Source: Sphingomonas folli
Lineage (GTDB): Bacteria > Pseudomonadota > Alphaproteobacteria > Sphingomonadales > Sphingomonadaceae
Direction of reading: 5' to 3'
NCBI RefSeq assembly: GCF_019429525.1
Contig: NZ_JAHXZL010000005.1
Span: 124,001 to 188,000, forward strand
DNA: 64,000 bases
Below are positions 49,654 to 58,499 of this stretch, piece after piece. Under the pieces are notes generated by a model. That model was not told the DNA's origin. It did not search any database and was given only the letters and a program-made list of their open reading frames with translations. Made by a program: the position numbers and the translations under genes. How positions within the stretch are numbered: position 1 is the first letter of the stretch; each line of letters opens with the position of its first letter.

Positions 49654-52125
49654 GTGGCGACCCAGCCTGCCCTGTTCGATGCCGGCACGAACGCGCGCCG
49701 CTGGCTCGACGATTACGCCGGGCGCGCCGACGACGCGATGCGCGCGGGCGCGCACCGCGCGTCGCTCGCGATGCTGGAGGAACTCGCCGCGGTCGCCGGC
49801 GACGACCTCGGCCACGCGCGCGAGCGGGTGCAGCGCCACGCCGCCGACATCGGCACTGGCTTCCGCATCATCGGCGAGGACAGCGAGCGCCCCTGGCCGG
49901 TCAGTCCGATCCCACTGCTGCTCGACGCCGACGAATGGTCGCGGATCGAGCGCGGCGTCGCGCAGCGCGCCGACCTGCTCGAGGCGATCCTCCAGGACCT
50001 GTACGGCGCGGCGCAGCTGGTCGAGCGCGGCCATCTGCCTGCCACGCTCGTCACCGGCAGCCCCTATTTCCTCCGCCCGCTCGTCGGCCTTCAGCCGCCG
50101 GGTGGCTATCACCTGCGCTTCGTCGCGGTCGATCTCGGGCGCGGGCCGTCGGGCGAGTGGCGCGTCCTCGCCGACCAGCTGCGCAGCCCCACCGGCGCGG
50201 GCTATGCGCTGGAGAACCGGCTGGCGGTGAGCCGCACCCTCGGCGGGTTGCAGGGCCGGCTCAACGTGCGGCGCCACGCGCCCTTCTTCGCCGCCTTCCG
50301 CGACGGGCTCGCCGCCGCCTGCCGCCGCAGCGACCCGCGCATCGGGCTGCTCACGCCGGGTCGCTACAATCCCAGCTACCCCGAACAGGCGCATCTGGCG
50401 CGCTACCTCGGGCTGCTGCTGGTCGAGGGCGACGACCTCGCCGCACTGGAGGACCGGCTCTACGTCCGCACCATCGGCGGGCTGAAGCGGGTCGACGCCT
50501 TGTGGCGGCGGCTCGACCCGCGGCTGCTCGACCCGCTCGCGTTCGACTCGCACTCGCGCATCGGCGTGCCCGGGCTGATCGACGCCTGGGCGGCGGGCAA
50601 CGTGGTGCTCGCCAACGCCCCGGGCGCCGGCGTGCTGGAGAGCGCCGCCTTCGGCGCCTTCCTGCCCCAGCTCGCCACGCGGCTGACCGGGGCGGACCTG
50701 ATCCTGCCCAACATCGCGACCTGGTGGTGCGGCCAACCGCGCGAGGCGCAGCATGTCGCCGCCGAGCTGTCGTCGCTGCTGCTCTCCTCCGCGTTCGGTG
50801 CGCGCACGCTCGGCCTGCCGGGCGAGGCGCCGGTGGCGGGCGCGGACCTCTCCGAGGCGCAGCGTGCCGCGCTGCTGGAGGCGATGGTAGCGCGCCCGCA
50901 GGACTATGTCGGGCAGGAGATCGTCCGCCTCTCGACCATGCCCGTGGTGATCGCCGACCGGATGGAGCCGCGCCCCTTCACGCTCCGCGTCTTCGCCGCG
51001 CGCGACCGCGACGGGCGCTGGCAGGTGATGCCCGGCGGCTTCGCGCGGATCGGCGCGCACCCGGACTCGCGCGCCGCGGTGATGGGCGAGGGCAGCTGGT
51101 CCGCCGACGTCTGCGTCCACGGCCGCGAGCCGGTCGCGCCGGTGTCGCTGCTGCCCGCGGTCGACACGCTCCACGTCCGCCGCAATCCCGGCACGCTGCC
51201 GAGTCGGGTCGCCGACAATTTCTTCTGGCTCGGCCGCTATCTCGAGCGCGGCGAGGCGATGCTCGCGGTGATCCGCGTGATGCTGGGCAACTCGATCGAC
51301 GCCGACGCGGGCGCCGCGCTCGGCACCGCGACGGTCGCCAAACTGGTCGACGAGCTGGTCGGCGCCGGCGCGGCGCCCGCTCCGCCCTCGCTGCGCCGCG
51401 CCGACCTCACCCAGTTCGCGCGCACCGCGATGGAGGCGCGCGCCGACGGCTGGCAGTCGGTCGCCGCGATCAACGCGCACGCGCAGCGGATCGCGGGAGG
51501 CTCGCGCGACCGGCTCTCCGCCGACATGATACGGCTGCTCGACGCCCCTTTCCCCACGCACCGTGGGCTGCTCGACCGCGCCGGCTCGCTCCAGCGCCGC
51601 TATGCCGCGATCGCCGGCCTATCGGCCGAGCATATGGGGCGCACCGCGGCGTGGCGCTTCCACGACCTCGGCCGCCGCATCGAGCGCGCCCAGGCGATCG
51701 CGCGCGCCGCGCGCGTGTTCGGCACCGTCGGCGCGGGGCTGGACGACCTCTCGACACTGCTCGACCTCGGCGACAGCCAGATCAGCTATCGCCAGCGTTA
51801 CCTCACCGGGATCGCGCGCGTGCCCGTGCTCGACCTGGTGGTGCTCGACCCTGGCAACCCGCGCGCGCTCGCCTTCCAGGTGGAGGCGATCCGCGACCAT
51901 CTCGCGCGGCTTCCCGTGCTGGAGGACGACGGCATGGCCGAGGCGCAGCAGATCGAGGCGACCGAGCTCTACGCGATGGTCGCGCCCGAACAGGCGGCGA
52001 CGCTCACCGGCGAGCTGCTGCTGGCGGTCGAGCGACGACTCGGGCGGCTGTCCGACGCGGTGGCGCGGCGCTATTTCCTGCAGGGCGCCGAGCCGCTGCG
52101 CGCGGGCGGGTTGACGCTGGCATGA
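49654..52125 (+). CDS. Circularly permuted ATP-grasp / alpha-E fusion protein
   Basis: An 823-residue fusion. The N-terminal half (about residues 1-480) is a circularly permuted ATP-grasp: GLQPPGGYHLRFVAVDLGRGPSGEW (in parts), YALENRLAVSRTLG, IGLLTPGRYNPSYPEQAHLARYLG (in parts), and VVIADRMEPRPFTLRVFAARD (in parts). The C-terminal half (about 510-815) is a helical alpha-E domain beginning RVADNFFWLGRYLERGE and including HDLGRRIERAQAIARA. These domains are known as partners in predicted peptide-ligase systems with transglutaminases, and are often separate genes. GTG 49654 has CGGAGGA upstream. It overlaps the transglutaminase by four bases (ATGA). Confidence 0.9.
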   Translation: MATQPALFDAGTNARRWLDDYAGRADDAMRAGAHRASLAMLEELAAVAGDDLGHARERVQRHAADIGTGFRIIGEDSERPWPVSPIPLLLDADEWSRIERGVAQRADLLEAILQDLYGAAQLVERGHLPATLVTGSPYFLRPLVGLQPPGGYHLRFVAVDLGRGPSGEWRVLADQLRSPTGAGYALENRLAVSRTLGGLQGRLNVRRHAPFFAAFRDGLAAACRRSDPRIGLLTPGRYNPSYPEQAHLARYLGLLLVEGDDLAALEDRLYVRTIGGLKRVDALWRRLDPRLLDPLAFDSHSRIGVPGLIDAWAAGNVVLANAPGAGVLESAAFGAFLPQLATRLTGADLILPNIATWWCGQPREAQHVAAELSSLLLSSAFGARTLGLPGEAPVAGADLSEAQRAALLEAMVARPQDYVGQEIVRLSTMPVVIADRMEPRPFTLRVFAARDRDGRWQVMPGGFARIGAHPDSRAAVMGEGSWSADVCVHGREPVAPVSLLPAVDTLHVRRNPGTLPSRVADNFFWLGRYLERGEAMLAVIRVMLGNSIDADAGAALGTATVAKLVDELVGAGAAPAPPSLRRADLTQFARTAMEARADGWQSVAAINAHAQRIAGGSRDRLSADMIRLLDAPFPTHRGLLDRAGSLQRRYAAIAGLSAEHMGRTAAWRFHDLGRRIERAQAIARAARVFGTVGAGLDDLSTLLDLGDSQISYRQRYLTGIARVPVLDLVVLDPGNPRALAFQVEAIRDHLARLPVLEDDGMAEAQQIEATELYAMVAPEQAATLTGELLLAVERRLGRLSDAVARRYFLQGAEPLRAGGLTLA

Positions 52126-53054
52126 GCGAGGTGCTCGCGTCGCCGTCGCTCGCTACCGACCCGGGGCACGCCATGCGCTACGACATCGTCCACGTGACGC
52201 GCTTCGAGTACGGCAACGCGGTCAAGTTCGCGCGCTGCAACCTGCGCCTGCGCCCGATCGACTGGCCGGGGCAGCGGGTCGAGTCCTACGCGCTGACGGT
52301 CGCGCCCACCGGCCGCGTCCAGCCCGCGCGCGCCGAGGCGGGACTGGCGCATGTCGCGCGGCTGGTGATCGAGGAGCCGGTGCGCTCGCTGACGATCGAG
52401 AGCCGCGCGCGCGTCACGATCGAGCGCGACGTGCCCGTGCCCCAGTCCGGCGACCCAACCCTCGCCGAGGTGGCGGCGCTGGCGCGCGCGTCGGGCGACC
52501 TCTCCGCCGCGGGACCGGCGGCCTATCTCTTCCCCTCGCCGCTGATCCCGCTCGATCCCGCGATCGCCGATTATTGCCGCGCCGATCTCGCCCCCGAGCG
52601 CAACGCGCTGGAGGCGGGGATCGCGCTGGCGCGGCGGATCCAGCGCGACTTCGTCTTCGATCCCGCCGCCACATTGGTCGACACGCCGCCGCACGAGGCG
52701 TTCCGCCAGCGCCGCGGCGTGTGCCAGGACTTCGCGCAGGTGATGATCACGGGGCTGCGCGCCGCCGGTCTGCCCGCCGCCTACGCCTCGGGCTATATCC
52801 GCACCTTGCCCCCGCCGGGGCAGGAGCGGCTGGTCGGCGCCGACGCGACGCATGCCTGGGTCCTGCTGTGGTGCGGTCCTGCGCGCGGCTGGGTCGGGCT
52901 CGACCCGACCAACGGCATATGGATGGCGAGCGACCATGTCGTCGTGGCGATCGGGCGCGACTATGCCGAGATCGCGCCGGTCGATGGCGTGGTGCTCGGA
53001 TCGGGCGCACAGGCGATGGAGGTGAGCGTCGACGTCGCGCCGCTGGCGGACTGA
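52122..53054 (+). CDS. Transglutaminase-like protease (bacterial TGase N-domain family)
   Basis: A 310-residue protein with an N-terminal beta domain (about residues 18-150; MRYDIVHVTRFEYGNAV) and a transglutaminase core. The catalytic triad is Cys201 in RRGVCQDFA, His244 in DATHAWV and Asp261 in GLDPTNG. The ATG at 52122 overlaps the ATP-grasp/alpha-E stop; the ATG at 52173 would give the more common short N-terminus. Together with that neighbour it forms a conserved but uncharacterised amide-bond-forming or cleaving pair. No signal peptide is visible. Confidence 0.92.
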   Translation: MSEVLASPSLATDPGHAMRYDIVHVTRFEYGNAVKFARCNLRLRPIDWPGQRVESYALTVAPTGRVQPARAEAGLAHVARLVIEEPVRSLTIESRARVTIERDVPVPQSGDPTLAEVAALARASGDLSAAGPAAYLFPSPLIPLDPAIADYCRADLAPERNALEAGIALARRIQRDFVFDPAATLVDTPPHEAFRQRRGVCQDFAQVMITGLRAAGLPAAYASGYIRTLPPPGQERLVGADATHAWVLLWCGPARGWVGLDPTNGIWMASDHVVVAIGRDYAEIAPVDGVVLGSGAQAMEVSVDVAPLAD

Positions 53055-53063
53055 GCCGCCGGC

Positions 53064-53666
53064 TCAGCCACGTCGCGCGATCGTGGTGATCGCATAGGCC
53101 GCGGCGCGGCGCGCGCTTCCCGCGAGCCCGCTCTCGCCCTCGGAGAAGCGCAGCCACAGCCGGCCCAGCGCGGCGAAGCCGAGCGTGCCCGCGATGCCGG
53201 CGACGCGATGCGCCATTCCCGCCAGCGCGGTCGGGTCGCGCTCGGCGCGCACCGCCGCCAGCATCACGCCGAAGCGTCCGAGCAGCGACTCGATCTCGGC
53301 GGCGCCGAAACTCGACTCGAGCCGATCGAGAGTCGCCAGCGTGCCGGCGCGGTGCCAGTCCGCCAGCGCGTCTGCCATGGCCGCGGGCGACGCGTCTGCC
53401 GCGACCGCACCGTCATAGCCGAGCGCGCGCCAGTCCTCGCGCTCGATCCAGTCGACGGGCGCGAGCGCGATGATCGGGAGGCATGACGCCCCGGGCCGCG
53501 CACGCAGCGCACTCGGTGAGACCGTGCCGCCGCCCACCGCCACCAGCGCGACATCGATCTCGTCGAGCGCGGGCAACGACGCGGGGCAGCGCACGCCCAC
53601 CTGCCAACCGGGCACCGCGGGTGGGTCCGAGCCGGTTCCCACGAGCAATAGACAGTGAGTCTTCAT
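53064..53666 (-). CDS. Degenerate receiver-Hpt phosphotransfer protein
   Basis: A 200-residue protein with an N-terminal receiver-like fold and a C-terminal Hpt domain. The Hpt site is His153 in MAHRVAGIAGTLG. The N-terminal half (about residues 1-105) has strands matching a receiver (HCLLLVG, IDVALVAVGGG, LPIIALAP, YDGAVAAD) but lacks the phosphoacceptor aspartate and the lysine near strand 5, so it would not itself be phosphorylated. It lies convergent with the transglutaminase and divergent from the LuxR regulator, inside a phosphorelay gene island. ATG 53666 gives the strand-1 start; the frame extends eight residues more. Confidence 0.78.
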   Translation of the reverse strand: MKTHCLLLVGTGSDPPAVPGWQVGVRCPASLPALDEIDVALVAVGGGTVSPSALRARPGASCLPIIALAPVDWIEREDWRALGYDGAVAADASPAAMADALADWHRAGTLATLDRLESSFGAAEIESLLGRFGVMLAAVRAERDPTALAGMAHRVAGIAGTLGFAALGRLWLRFSEGESGLAGSARRAAAYAITTIARRG

Positions 53667-53765
53667 GACCTGCATTAAAGTTCCCGCCATTACGGTCCAA
53701 AAACCGCTCGACAGCCCCGTCTCGGCGGGAAACCTTTGTACCGCAAAAAAGATAAGTAAATCGGT
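53667..53765. promoter_or_regulatory. Divergent promoter region of the phosphorelay island
   Basis: This 99-base, relatively A/T-rich region separates the Hpt gene from the LuxR-type regulator gene. It contains TTTGTACCGCAAAAAAGATAAG close to the plus-strand start, but no standard -35/-10 pair was convincing. Confidence 0.4.
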
Positions 53766-54419
53766 ATGATGGCGGAACAGGAGCCGAGATTAGGGGGACG
53801 CGCCCTCGTCGCTGACGATCACCCTCTCACGCGCGAGGGGCTGTCGCTCGCCGCGCGGGCGGCGCTGCCGGGGGTGGCGGTCACGGCGGTGGGCACGGTG
53901 CGCGAGGCGCGCGACGTCGCGGCGCGCGGGCCGCTGCGCATGATCCTGCTCGACTTCCACCTGCCCGACGCGAACGGTTTTTCCGGCCTGCTGACCCTCC
54001 AGATGCACGCGCCGCGCACGCCGGTGGTGATCGTCACCGCGAGCGAGGAGCCCTCGCTGATCGAGGCGGCGCGCGCGCTCGGCGCGGCGGGCTATCTGTT
54101 CAAGAGCCTGGCGCTCGACACGCTGGCCGAGCGGCTGCGCCGCGTCGACACCGGACACACCGCTTTTCCCCCGATCAGCGGCGCGGCGCCTCAGCTGGGC
54201 GACCTGCGCGCGCGGATCGAGACGCTCTCGCCGGCGCAGCGCGGCGTGCTGCTCGCGCTCGCCGACGGCCGCTCGAACAAGCAGCTGGCGCGCGACCTCG
54301 ACGTCACCGAGGCGACGATCAAGGCGCATATGACCGTGATCTTCCGCAAGCTGGGAGTCACCAACCGCGCGCAGGCGATGCTCGCGGTACAGCCGCTGCT
54401 CGGCGCCGCACCGGGATGA
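53766..54419 (+). CDS. LuxR family response regulator
   Basis: A 217-residue two-domain regulator. The receiver (about residues 10-130) has VADDHPLTREGL, phosphoacceptor Asp63 in LLDFHLPDANG, TAS and the lysine in YLFKSL. The LuxR-type DNA-binding domain (about 145-210) has LSPAQRGVLLALADGRSNKQLARDL (in parts), TEATIKAHMTVIFRKLGVTNRAQA (in parts). It starts at ATG 53766 and overlaps the kinase gene by four bases (ATGA), so the two should form a pair. Targets are unknown. Confidence 0.95.
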   Translation: MMAEQEPRLGGRALVADDHPLTREGLSLAARAALPGVAVTAVGTVREARDVAARGPLRMILLDFHLPDANGFSGLLTLQMHAPRTPVVIVTASEEPSLIEAARALGAAGYLFKSLALDTLAERLRRVDTGHTAFPPISGAAPQLGDLRARIETLSPAQRGVLLALADGRSNKQLARDLDVTEATIKAHMTVIFRKLGVTNRAQAMLAVQPLLGAAPG

Positions 54420-56512
54420 GCGCGGCGGTGCGCCCGCGGCCGCCCTCGCCCCGGCGCTTCCTCCTGGTCGCCGCGCTCGTCCCGCTGCTGATCGCGGCGC
54501 TGGTGGTGTGGACCGACAGCGAATATGCGCGCTCGCTACGGTTGCAGGCGGCGGCGTCCCGATCGTTCGACCGCGAGCGCGCGCAGGTGATGCTGCTCTC
54601 CGCGGTGAAGGACGCCGAGACCGCGCAGCGCGGCTATCTGCTCACCGGCAACGCTGCCTTCCTCGGCCCCTATGCACCCGCGCGCCGCGCCGCGACCCGG
54701 CTACGCGGCGTGGAGGGGGTCGCCTCCCCCGAGGTGGCCGCGCTCATCGACGCCAAGTTCGCCGAGCTCGACCGCACGCTCGCGCTGTTCCGCGCCGGGC
54801 AGCATGAGGCCGCGCGCGCGACGGTGGCCGACGGCGAAGGACGCCGCGTGATGGATCGGCTGCGCCTCGCCCTCGCGCGCGCAGGCACCGGCGAGCGCGC
54901 GCTGACCGCGCAGCGCCGTGCCGCCTTCGAGCGGCAGCGGCGCCAGCTGCGGCTGCTGCTCCTCGCCACCGGTGCGGTGCTCACGCTCGCGCTGGCGGTG
55001 ACGCTGCGCTCGCTGTGGCGCTCCCGCCGCGACGCCTATGACGCCGCGCTCGACGCCTATGAGAATAGCGAACGCAACGCCGCGATCCTGCGCGGCACCA
55101 GCGACGCGCTGCTGATCCTCAATCCCAGCGGCACGATCGAGATGATCAACGCCGCCGCGAGTGCGCTGCTCGGCTATGCCCCCGAGGAACTCGAGCGGCG
55201 CGACGTCGCCACCGTGCTGCGGATCGCCGAGGGCAGCGGCGCCTTCCACGAGCGGATCGGGCTGCGCGACGGTCGGCTCGAGCGCGCGCTGCTGACCGAC
55301 CGAGTCGCCCGCCACCGCGACGCCAGCGAGCGGCACGTCGACGTCGCGATCGGCGTGATGCGCGTGCCGAGCGGCGACCATCTCGTGCTATCGCTCCGCG
55401 ACGCCTCCGAGCGCGCCCGCATCGAGCGCGCCAAGGACGATCTGATCTCCACGATCGGCCACGAGCTGCGTACGCCGCTCACCTCCGTGGTGGGGTCGCT
55501 CGCGCTGCTGCGCGGCGGTGCGGCGGCGGACCTGCCGCCGCAGATGGCGCGGCTGGTCGACATCGCCGACAATAACGCACGGCGGCTGATCCGCCTGATC
55601 AACGACCTGCTCGACGTCGATCGGATCGAGTCCGGTCAGCTCGCGATGGCGCGCGAGGCGATCGACCTGCGCGAGGTGGTGGCGCGCGCGGCGCTCGACA
55701 GCGACGGACTGGCGCGCAGCCGCGAGGTGTCGCTCGCCGACTCATCGGCGGACATGCCCGTGCCGGTCGAGGGCGACGCGGGGCGGCTGCTCCAGGTGGT
55801 CACGAACCTCGTGTCGAACGCGATCCACGCCTCGCCCGTTGGCGCGACGGTGACACTGGCCGCGCTGGTGGAGGGCGGCCGTGCGCTCGTCGCGGTAGAC
55901 GATCGCGGCGGCGGCATCCCCGCGGCGGTGCGGCCGCGGCTGTTCGAGCGCTTCGAGAGCGGCCGCGCCGCCACCCACGCCCCGGCCTCGGGGTTGGGGC
56001 TGGCGATCTCGCGAGAGATCGTGCGTCGCCACGAGGGCGCGATCTGGTTCGAGGATCGCGTCGGCGGCGGGACGCGCTTCGCCTTCTCGCTGCCGCTGCT
56101 CGGCGCGCCCGACACCTTAGCCCGTCGGTCCGAGGCGCCACTGCCATTGATGCTCCACCTCGACGACGACCCGGACGTCCGTGCCACGGTCGCCGCCGCG
56201 CTGGCGAAGGTCGCCAGGGTGGTGCCGGCCGCCAGCCTCACCGCGGCGCGCGCGCGCCTGCGCGAGCGAGCACCGCGGCTCGCGCTGCTCGACATGCAGG
56301 TGGTCGACGGGCACGGCCCCGAGCTGATGCCGGACCTGGTCGATGCCGAGGGTGCGCCCGTGCCGGTGGTGATCTACTCGGGCCAGGCGGTACCGCCCGC
56401 GCTCGCCGCGCGCGCCGCCGCGGTGCTCACCAAGGGGCGACACGACCTGCCCGAGCTGGTGGCGACGGTGCGGCGGCTGCTCGCCGAGCAACGCGCGGGG
56501 GCGGACGCCTGA
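54416..56512 (+). CDS. CHASE3-PAS hybrid sensor histidine kinase
   Basis: A 698-residue hybrid kinase. Order: membrane segment (about residues 15-30), CHASE3-like sensor (about 35-175; DAETAQRGYLLTGNAAFL), second membrane segment (about 178-195), PAS (about 220-340; LLILNPSGTIEMINAAA), HisKA with His349 in STIGHELRTPLTS, HATPase (about 450-570; NLVSNAIHAS and DDRGGGIP), and a C-terminal receiver (about 580-690) with DDDPD and Asp626 in LLDMQV. The internal receiver implies phosphotransfer to an Hpt protein, and one lies nearby. It overlaps both neighbours (ATGA and TGATG). Confidence 0.94.
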   Translation: MSAAVRPRPPSPRRFLLVAALVPLLIAALVVWTDSEYARSLRLQAAASRSFDRERAQVMLLSAVKDAETAQRGYLLTGNAAFLGPYAPARRAATRLRGVEGVASPEVAALIDAKFAELDRTLALFRAGQHEAARATVADGEGRRVMDRLRLALARAGTGERALTAQRRAAFERQRRQLRLLLLATGAVLTLALAVTLRSLWRSRRDAYDAALDAYENSERNAAILRGTSDALLILNPSGTIEMINAAASALLGYAPEELERRDVATVLRIAEGSGAFHERIGLRDGRLERALLTDRVARHRDASERHVDVAIGVMRVPSGDHLVLSLRDASERARIERAKDDLISTIGHELRTPLTSVVGSLALLRGGAAADLPPQMARLVDIADNNARRLIRLINDLLDVDRIESGQLAMAREAIDLREVVARAALDSDGLARSREVSLADSSADMPVPVEGDAGRLLQVVTNLVSNAIHASPVGATVTLAALVEGGRALVAVDDRGGGIPAAVRPRLFERFESGRAATHAPASGLGLAISREIVRRHEGAIWFEDRVGGGTRFAFSLPLLGAPDTLARRSEAPLPLMLHLDDDPDVRATVAAALAKVARVVPAASLTAARARLRERAPRLALLDMQVVDGHGPELMPDLVDAEGAPVPVVIYSGQAVPPALAARAAAVLTKGRHDLPELVATVRRLLAEQRAGADA

Positions 56513-56880
56513 TGGCGGTGCTGCGGCTGCTGTTCGTCGACGACGACGCCGACATCCGCACCATCGTCGAGCTCGCGCTCGGGCTCGACCCGACCATTAC
56601 CCTGCGCGTCGCCGCCAGCGCGGCGGACGCGTTGCAGATGCTCACCGCGGCGCCGCCCGACGCCGCGCTGCTCGACGTGTCGATGCCCGACATCGACGGC
56701 CCCGCGCTGCTGGCGGCGCTGCACGACCGCATCCCCGACCTGCCCGTGATCTTCATGACCGCGCGCGGCCGCGAGCGTGACGTCGCGGGGTTGCGCGAGC
56801 TCGGCGCGCGCGGCGTGATCGTGAAGCCGTTCGACCCGATGTCGCTCGCCGCGCAGATCCGGACGCTGCTCAGCGGCTGA
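56512..56880 (+). CDS. Single-domain (CheY-like) response regulator
   Basis: A 122-residue stand-alone receiver. VDDDADIR supplies the acidic pocket, Asp55 in LLDVSMPDIDG is the phosphoacceptor, FMTARG carries the conserved Thr, and VKPFDP carries the Lys. It has no output domain and probably acts as a phosphate shuttle or sink. ATG 56512 overlaps the kinase stop by one base, so it is translated with the kinase. Its last 11 bases overlap the convergent PilZ gene. Confidence 0.94.
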   Translation: MAVLRLLFVDDDADIRTIVELALGLDPTITLRVAASAADALQMLTAAPPDAALLDVSMPDIDGPALLAALHDRIPDLPVIFMTARGRERDVAGLRELGARGVIVKPFDPMSLAAQIRTLLSG

Positions 56881-57508
56881 GCGTCGCCTCCAGCCGCGCG
56901 ATCGCGCCGGCGAGCTGGCGCACGCTGAGCGGCGCGGCGAACTCGATCGCGAACGCCCCGTCGCGGCTCCAGGCGAGCTTGCCGCGCACGACCAGCTCGG
57001 CGTCGATCACCACCTCGATCGCGCTGCCCGCGTCGGCCGGCGGCGACCCGGCGACGCGGACCCCGCCCAGCCCGAGGTCGATCGCGCGGTGCTCGGTCAA
57101 CCGCGCGTCGGTGACGAGCTCGACCGGCCCGTCATAGCTGAAACGCGGGCTGCGCGGCGTCTCGGCGACCGCGCGCAGCGTCTCCTCGCCGAGCGGCTCG
57201 TCGAAGGTGAGCCCCACCATCGGCTCGCGCACCCAGCGCACCGCGGCGGCGCGCGCGATCAGCCCGCGCGTCTCGATCGTCACCGCGGTGCCGATCGCGG
57301 GCGGCGGGTCGAGCTCGATCCCGGCGCCGCCCGGCCCGAGGTTGCGCACGGTGCAGACATGCTGTCGCCCCGCGATCATCAGCCGGCCGAGCGCGTAGAG
57401 CGTGCGCTCGCGCGGCGCCGCGCGCTGCTCCTCGCCCCCGCGCGACGGCACCTGGTCGGCCCCCTGGGTCATCCCGTCCTCCGTCATGCGCGCCGCGTAC
57501 ATCGTCAT
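56870..57508 (-). CDS. Tandem PilZ domain protein
   Basis: A 212-residue protein with two PilZ-like domains. The first (about residues 28-118) has RERTLYALGRLMIAG, TVRNLGPGGAGIEL and VRWVREPMVGLTFDE; the second (about 120-205) has RFSYDGPVELVT, HRAIDLGLGGVRVAG and GKLAWSRDGAFAIEF. The RxxxR c-di-GMP motif is only partly present (AAPRERTLY at the first domain), so ligand binding is uncertain. In-frame ATGs at 57508, 57487 and 57472 compete as starts. The 57508 ATG overlaps the upstream barrel remnant by ATGA. Its location suggests an output of the phosphorelay. Confidence 0.82.
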   Translation of the reverse strand: MTMYAARMTEDGMTQGADQVPSRGGEEQRAAPRERTLYALGRLMIAGRQHVCTVRNLGPGGAGIELDPPPAIGTAVTIETRGLIARAAAVRWVREPMVGLTFDEPLGEETLRAVAETPRSPRFSYDGPVELVTDARLTEHRAIDLGLGGVRVAGSPPADAGSAIEVVIDAELVVRGKLAWSRDGAFAIEFAAPLSVRQLAGAIARLEATLSR

Positions 57509-57789
57509 CCTGCCCGCCCCAACAATGATCCGACGCCGTCGCGGCCGAAGGTCAGCCGCCGCGTCACATACGGCCCCCGCCGCGTGCAGCGATCCTGACC
57601 GACGTCGCGGTCGCGATAGCCACTGACCTTATAGCCCGCGCCGATCCACAGGTCACGTGCCGGCGACACGGCCACGTCCGATCCGGCGCCGAACGCCGAG
57701 GCGTGGCCGGAGATGCCGCGCGGCACCGAGCCCCGCACGCCGAGCTCGAATCGCCGGCCGTGATCATGTCGCAGCTCGACGCCCATCAC
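57505..57789 (-). pseudogene. Remnant of a large outer-membrane barrel protein, C-terminal part
   Basis: A 94-residue open frame reads VELRHDHGRRFELGVRGSV, then FGAGSDVAVSPARDLWIGAGYKVSGYRDRD, RCTRRGPYVTRRLTFGRDG (each read in parts). This is the order seen at the C-terminus of large sphingomonad DUF11/repeat surface proteins (GVEARHD.T...D.GV.GS......YS.G.S.G.....N.W.S.GYN..G..D.DF....YT..GPY...R.KFD). The upstream frame is closed by a TAG at once and no larger frame exists, so only the barrel tail remains. It could be mistaken for a short real gene because its stop overlaps the PilZ ATG. Confidence 0.6.
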
Positions 57790-58203
57790 CTATGTGCCCA
57801 ACGTGATCGTCCGCGCGCGGGGCACCGCGCACCCGACACGCGCGCTCGCGCCAGCGGCGAGCGTCGCCGCCGCGTCGCCTCTGTCGACGGTGGACACGAT
57901 CGCGACGACGCGCGCGTCGGTGCCGCGTGGATCACCGCCTTCCCCGCGAACTTACCCCGTGCGACCGCCATCGTCGTGCCCCTGCCTCTCACCCCTCATG
58001 AGCGTGCGGGAGCGATCAGCGGCCGACCTGGTTAAGCAGGTGCTAGCGACACGCGTGGACCGTCGCGCTTTCGACCTATGTCTGAAGGGCCGGGCTCGGG
58101 ATACGCCGAGACGAGCGGCTGCGGCGACCGCCGCCGAGCCATGATCTTGCTTTAGCGTAACGCCCCGCCCAGCATCGCCCCGCGACGGCGCCGGCTGAAC
58201 GCG
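57790..58203. other. Gene-free region beside the barrel remnant
   Basis: About 414 bases with no credible gene on either strand and a less regular codon pattern. It may hold further decayed parts of the same barrel gene, but I could not align any of it by eye. Confidence 0.45.
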
Positions 58204-58227
58204 ATGACGTCACCGGGGGGTGAGATG

Positions 58228-58497
58228 ATGACCGATGCGCCCGCGATCCTGGTCGGCTGGAAGCGCGACCGCACGCGTCACGGCTTCGTCGTCACGCTGC
58301 AGCTGGCGCGCTCGGCCGAGGACGTGCGCCGGCAGGACTATGAGCGCGTGAGCCTCGTGGTGAACGACCGTCAGCTGCGCTCGCTCACCCGCGACCTGGT
58401 CCGCGCCCTCGACGATCGCGGGCTCGATACCTTCCACCGCCCGACCGGCTGGCGCCGCTGGACCGCGCTGCTGCGCGGCGGCGGACGGAGGAACTGA
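58228..58497 (+). CDS. Small hypothetical protein
   Basis: An 89-residue soluble protein I do not recognise. It has balanced composition, two beta-like stretches (AILVGWKRD and GFVVTLQLARS) and a basic C-terminal helix (LRSLTRDLVRALDDRG) followed by RRWTALLRGGGRRN. The double ATG at 58225/58228 follows a GGGGGGTGAG ribosome-site-like run; I chose 58228 for spacing. No operon partner is apparent. Confidence 0.6.
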   Translation: MTDAPAILVGWKRDRTRHGFVVTLQLARSAEDVRRQDYERVSLVVNDRQLRSLTRDLVRALDDRGLDTFHRPTGWRRWTALLRGGGRRN

Positions 58498-58499
58498 GC

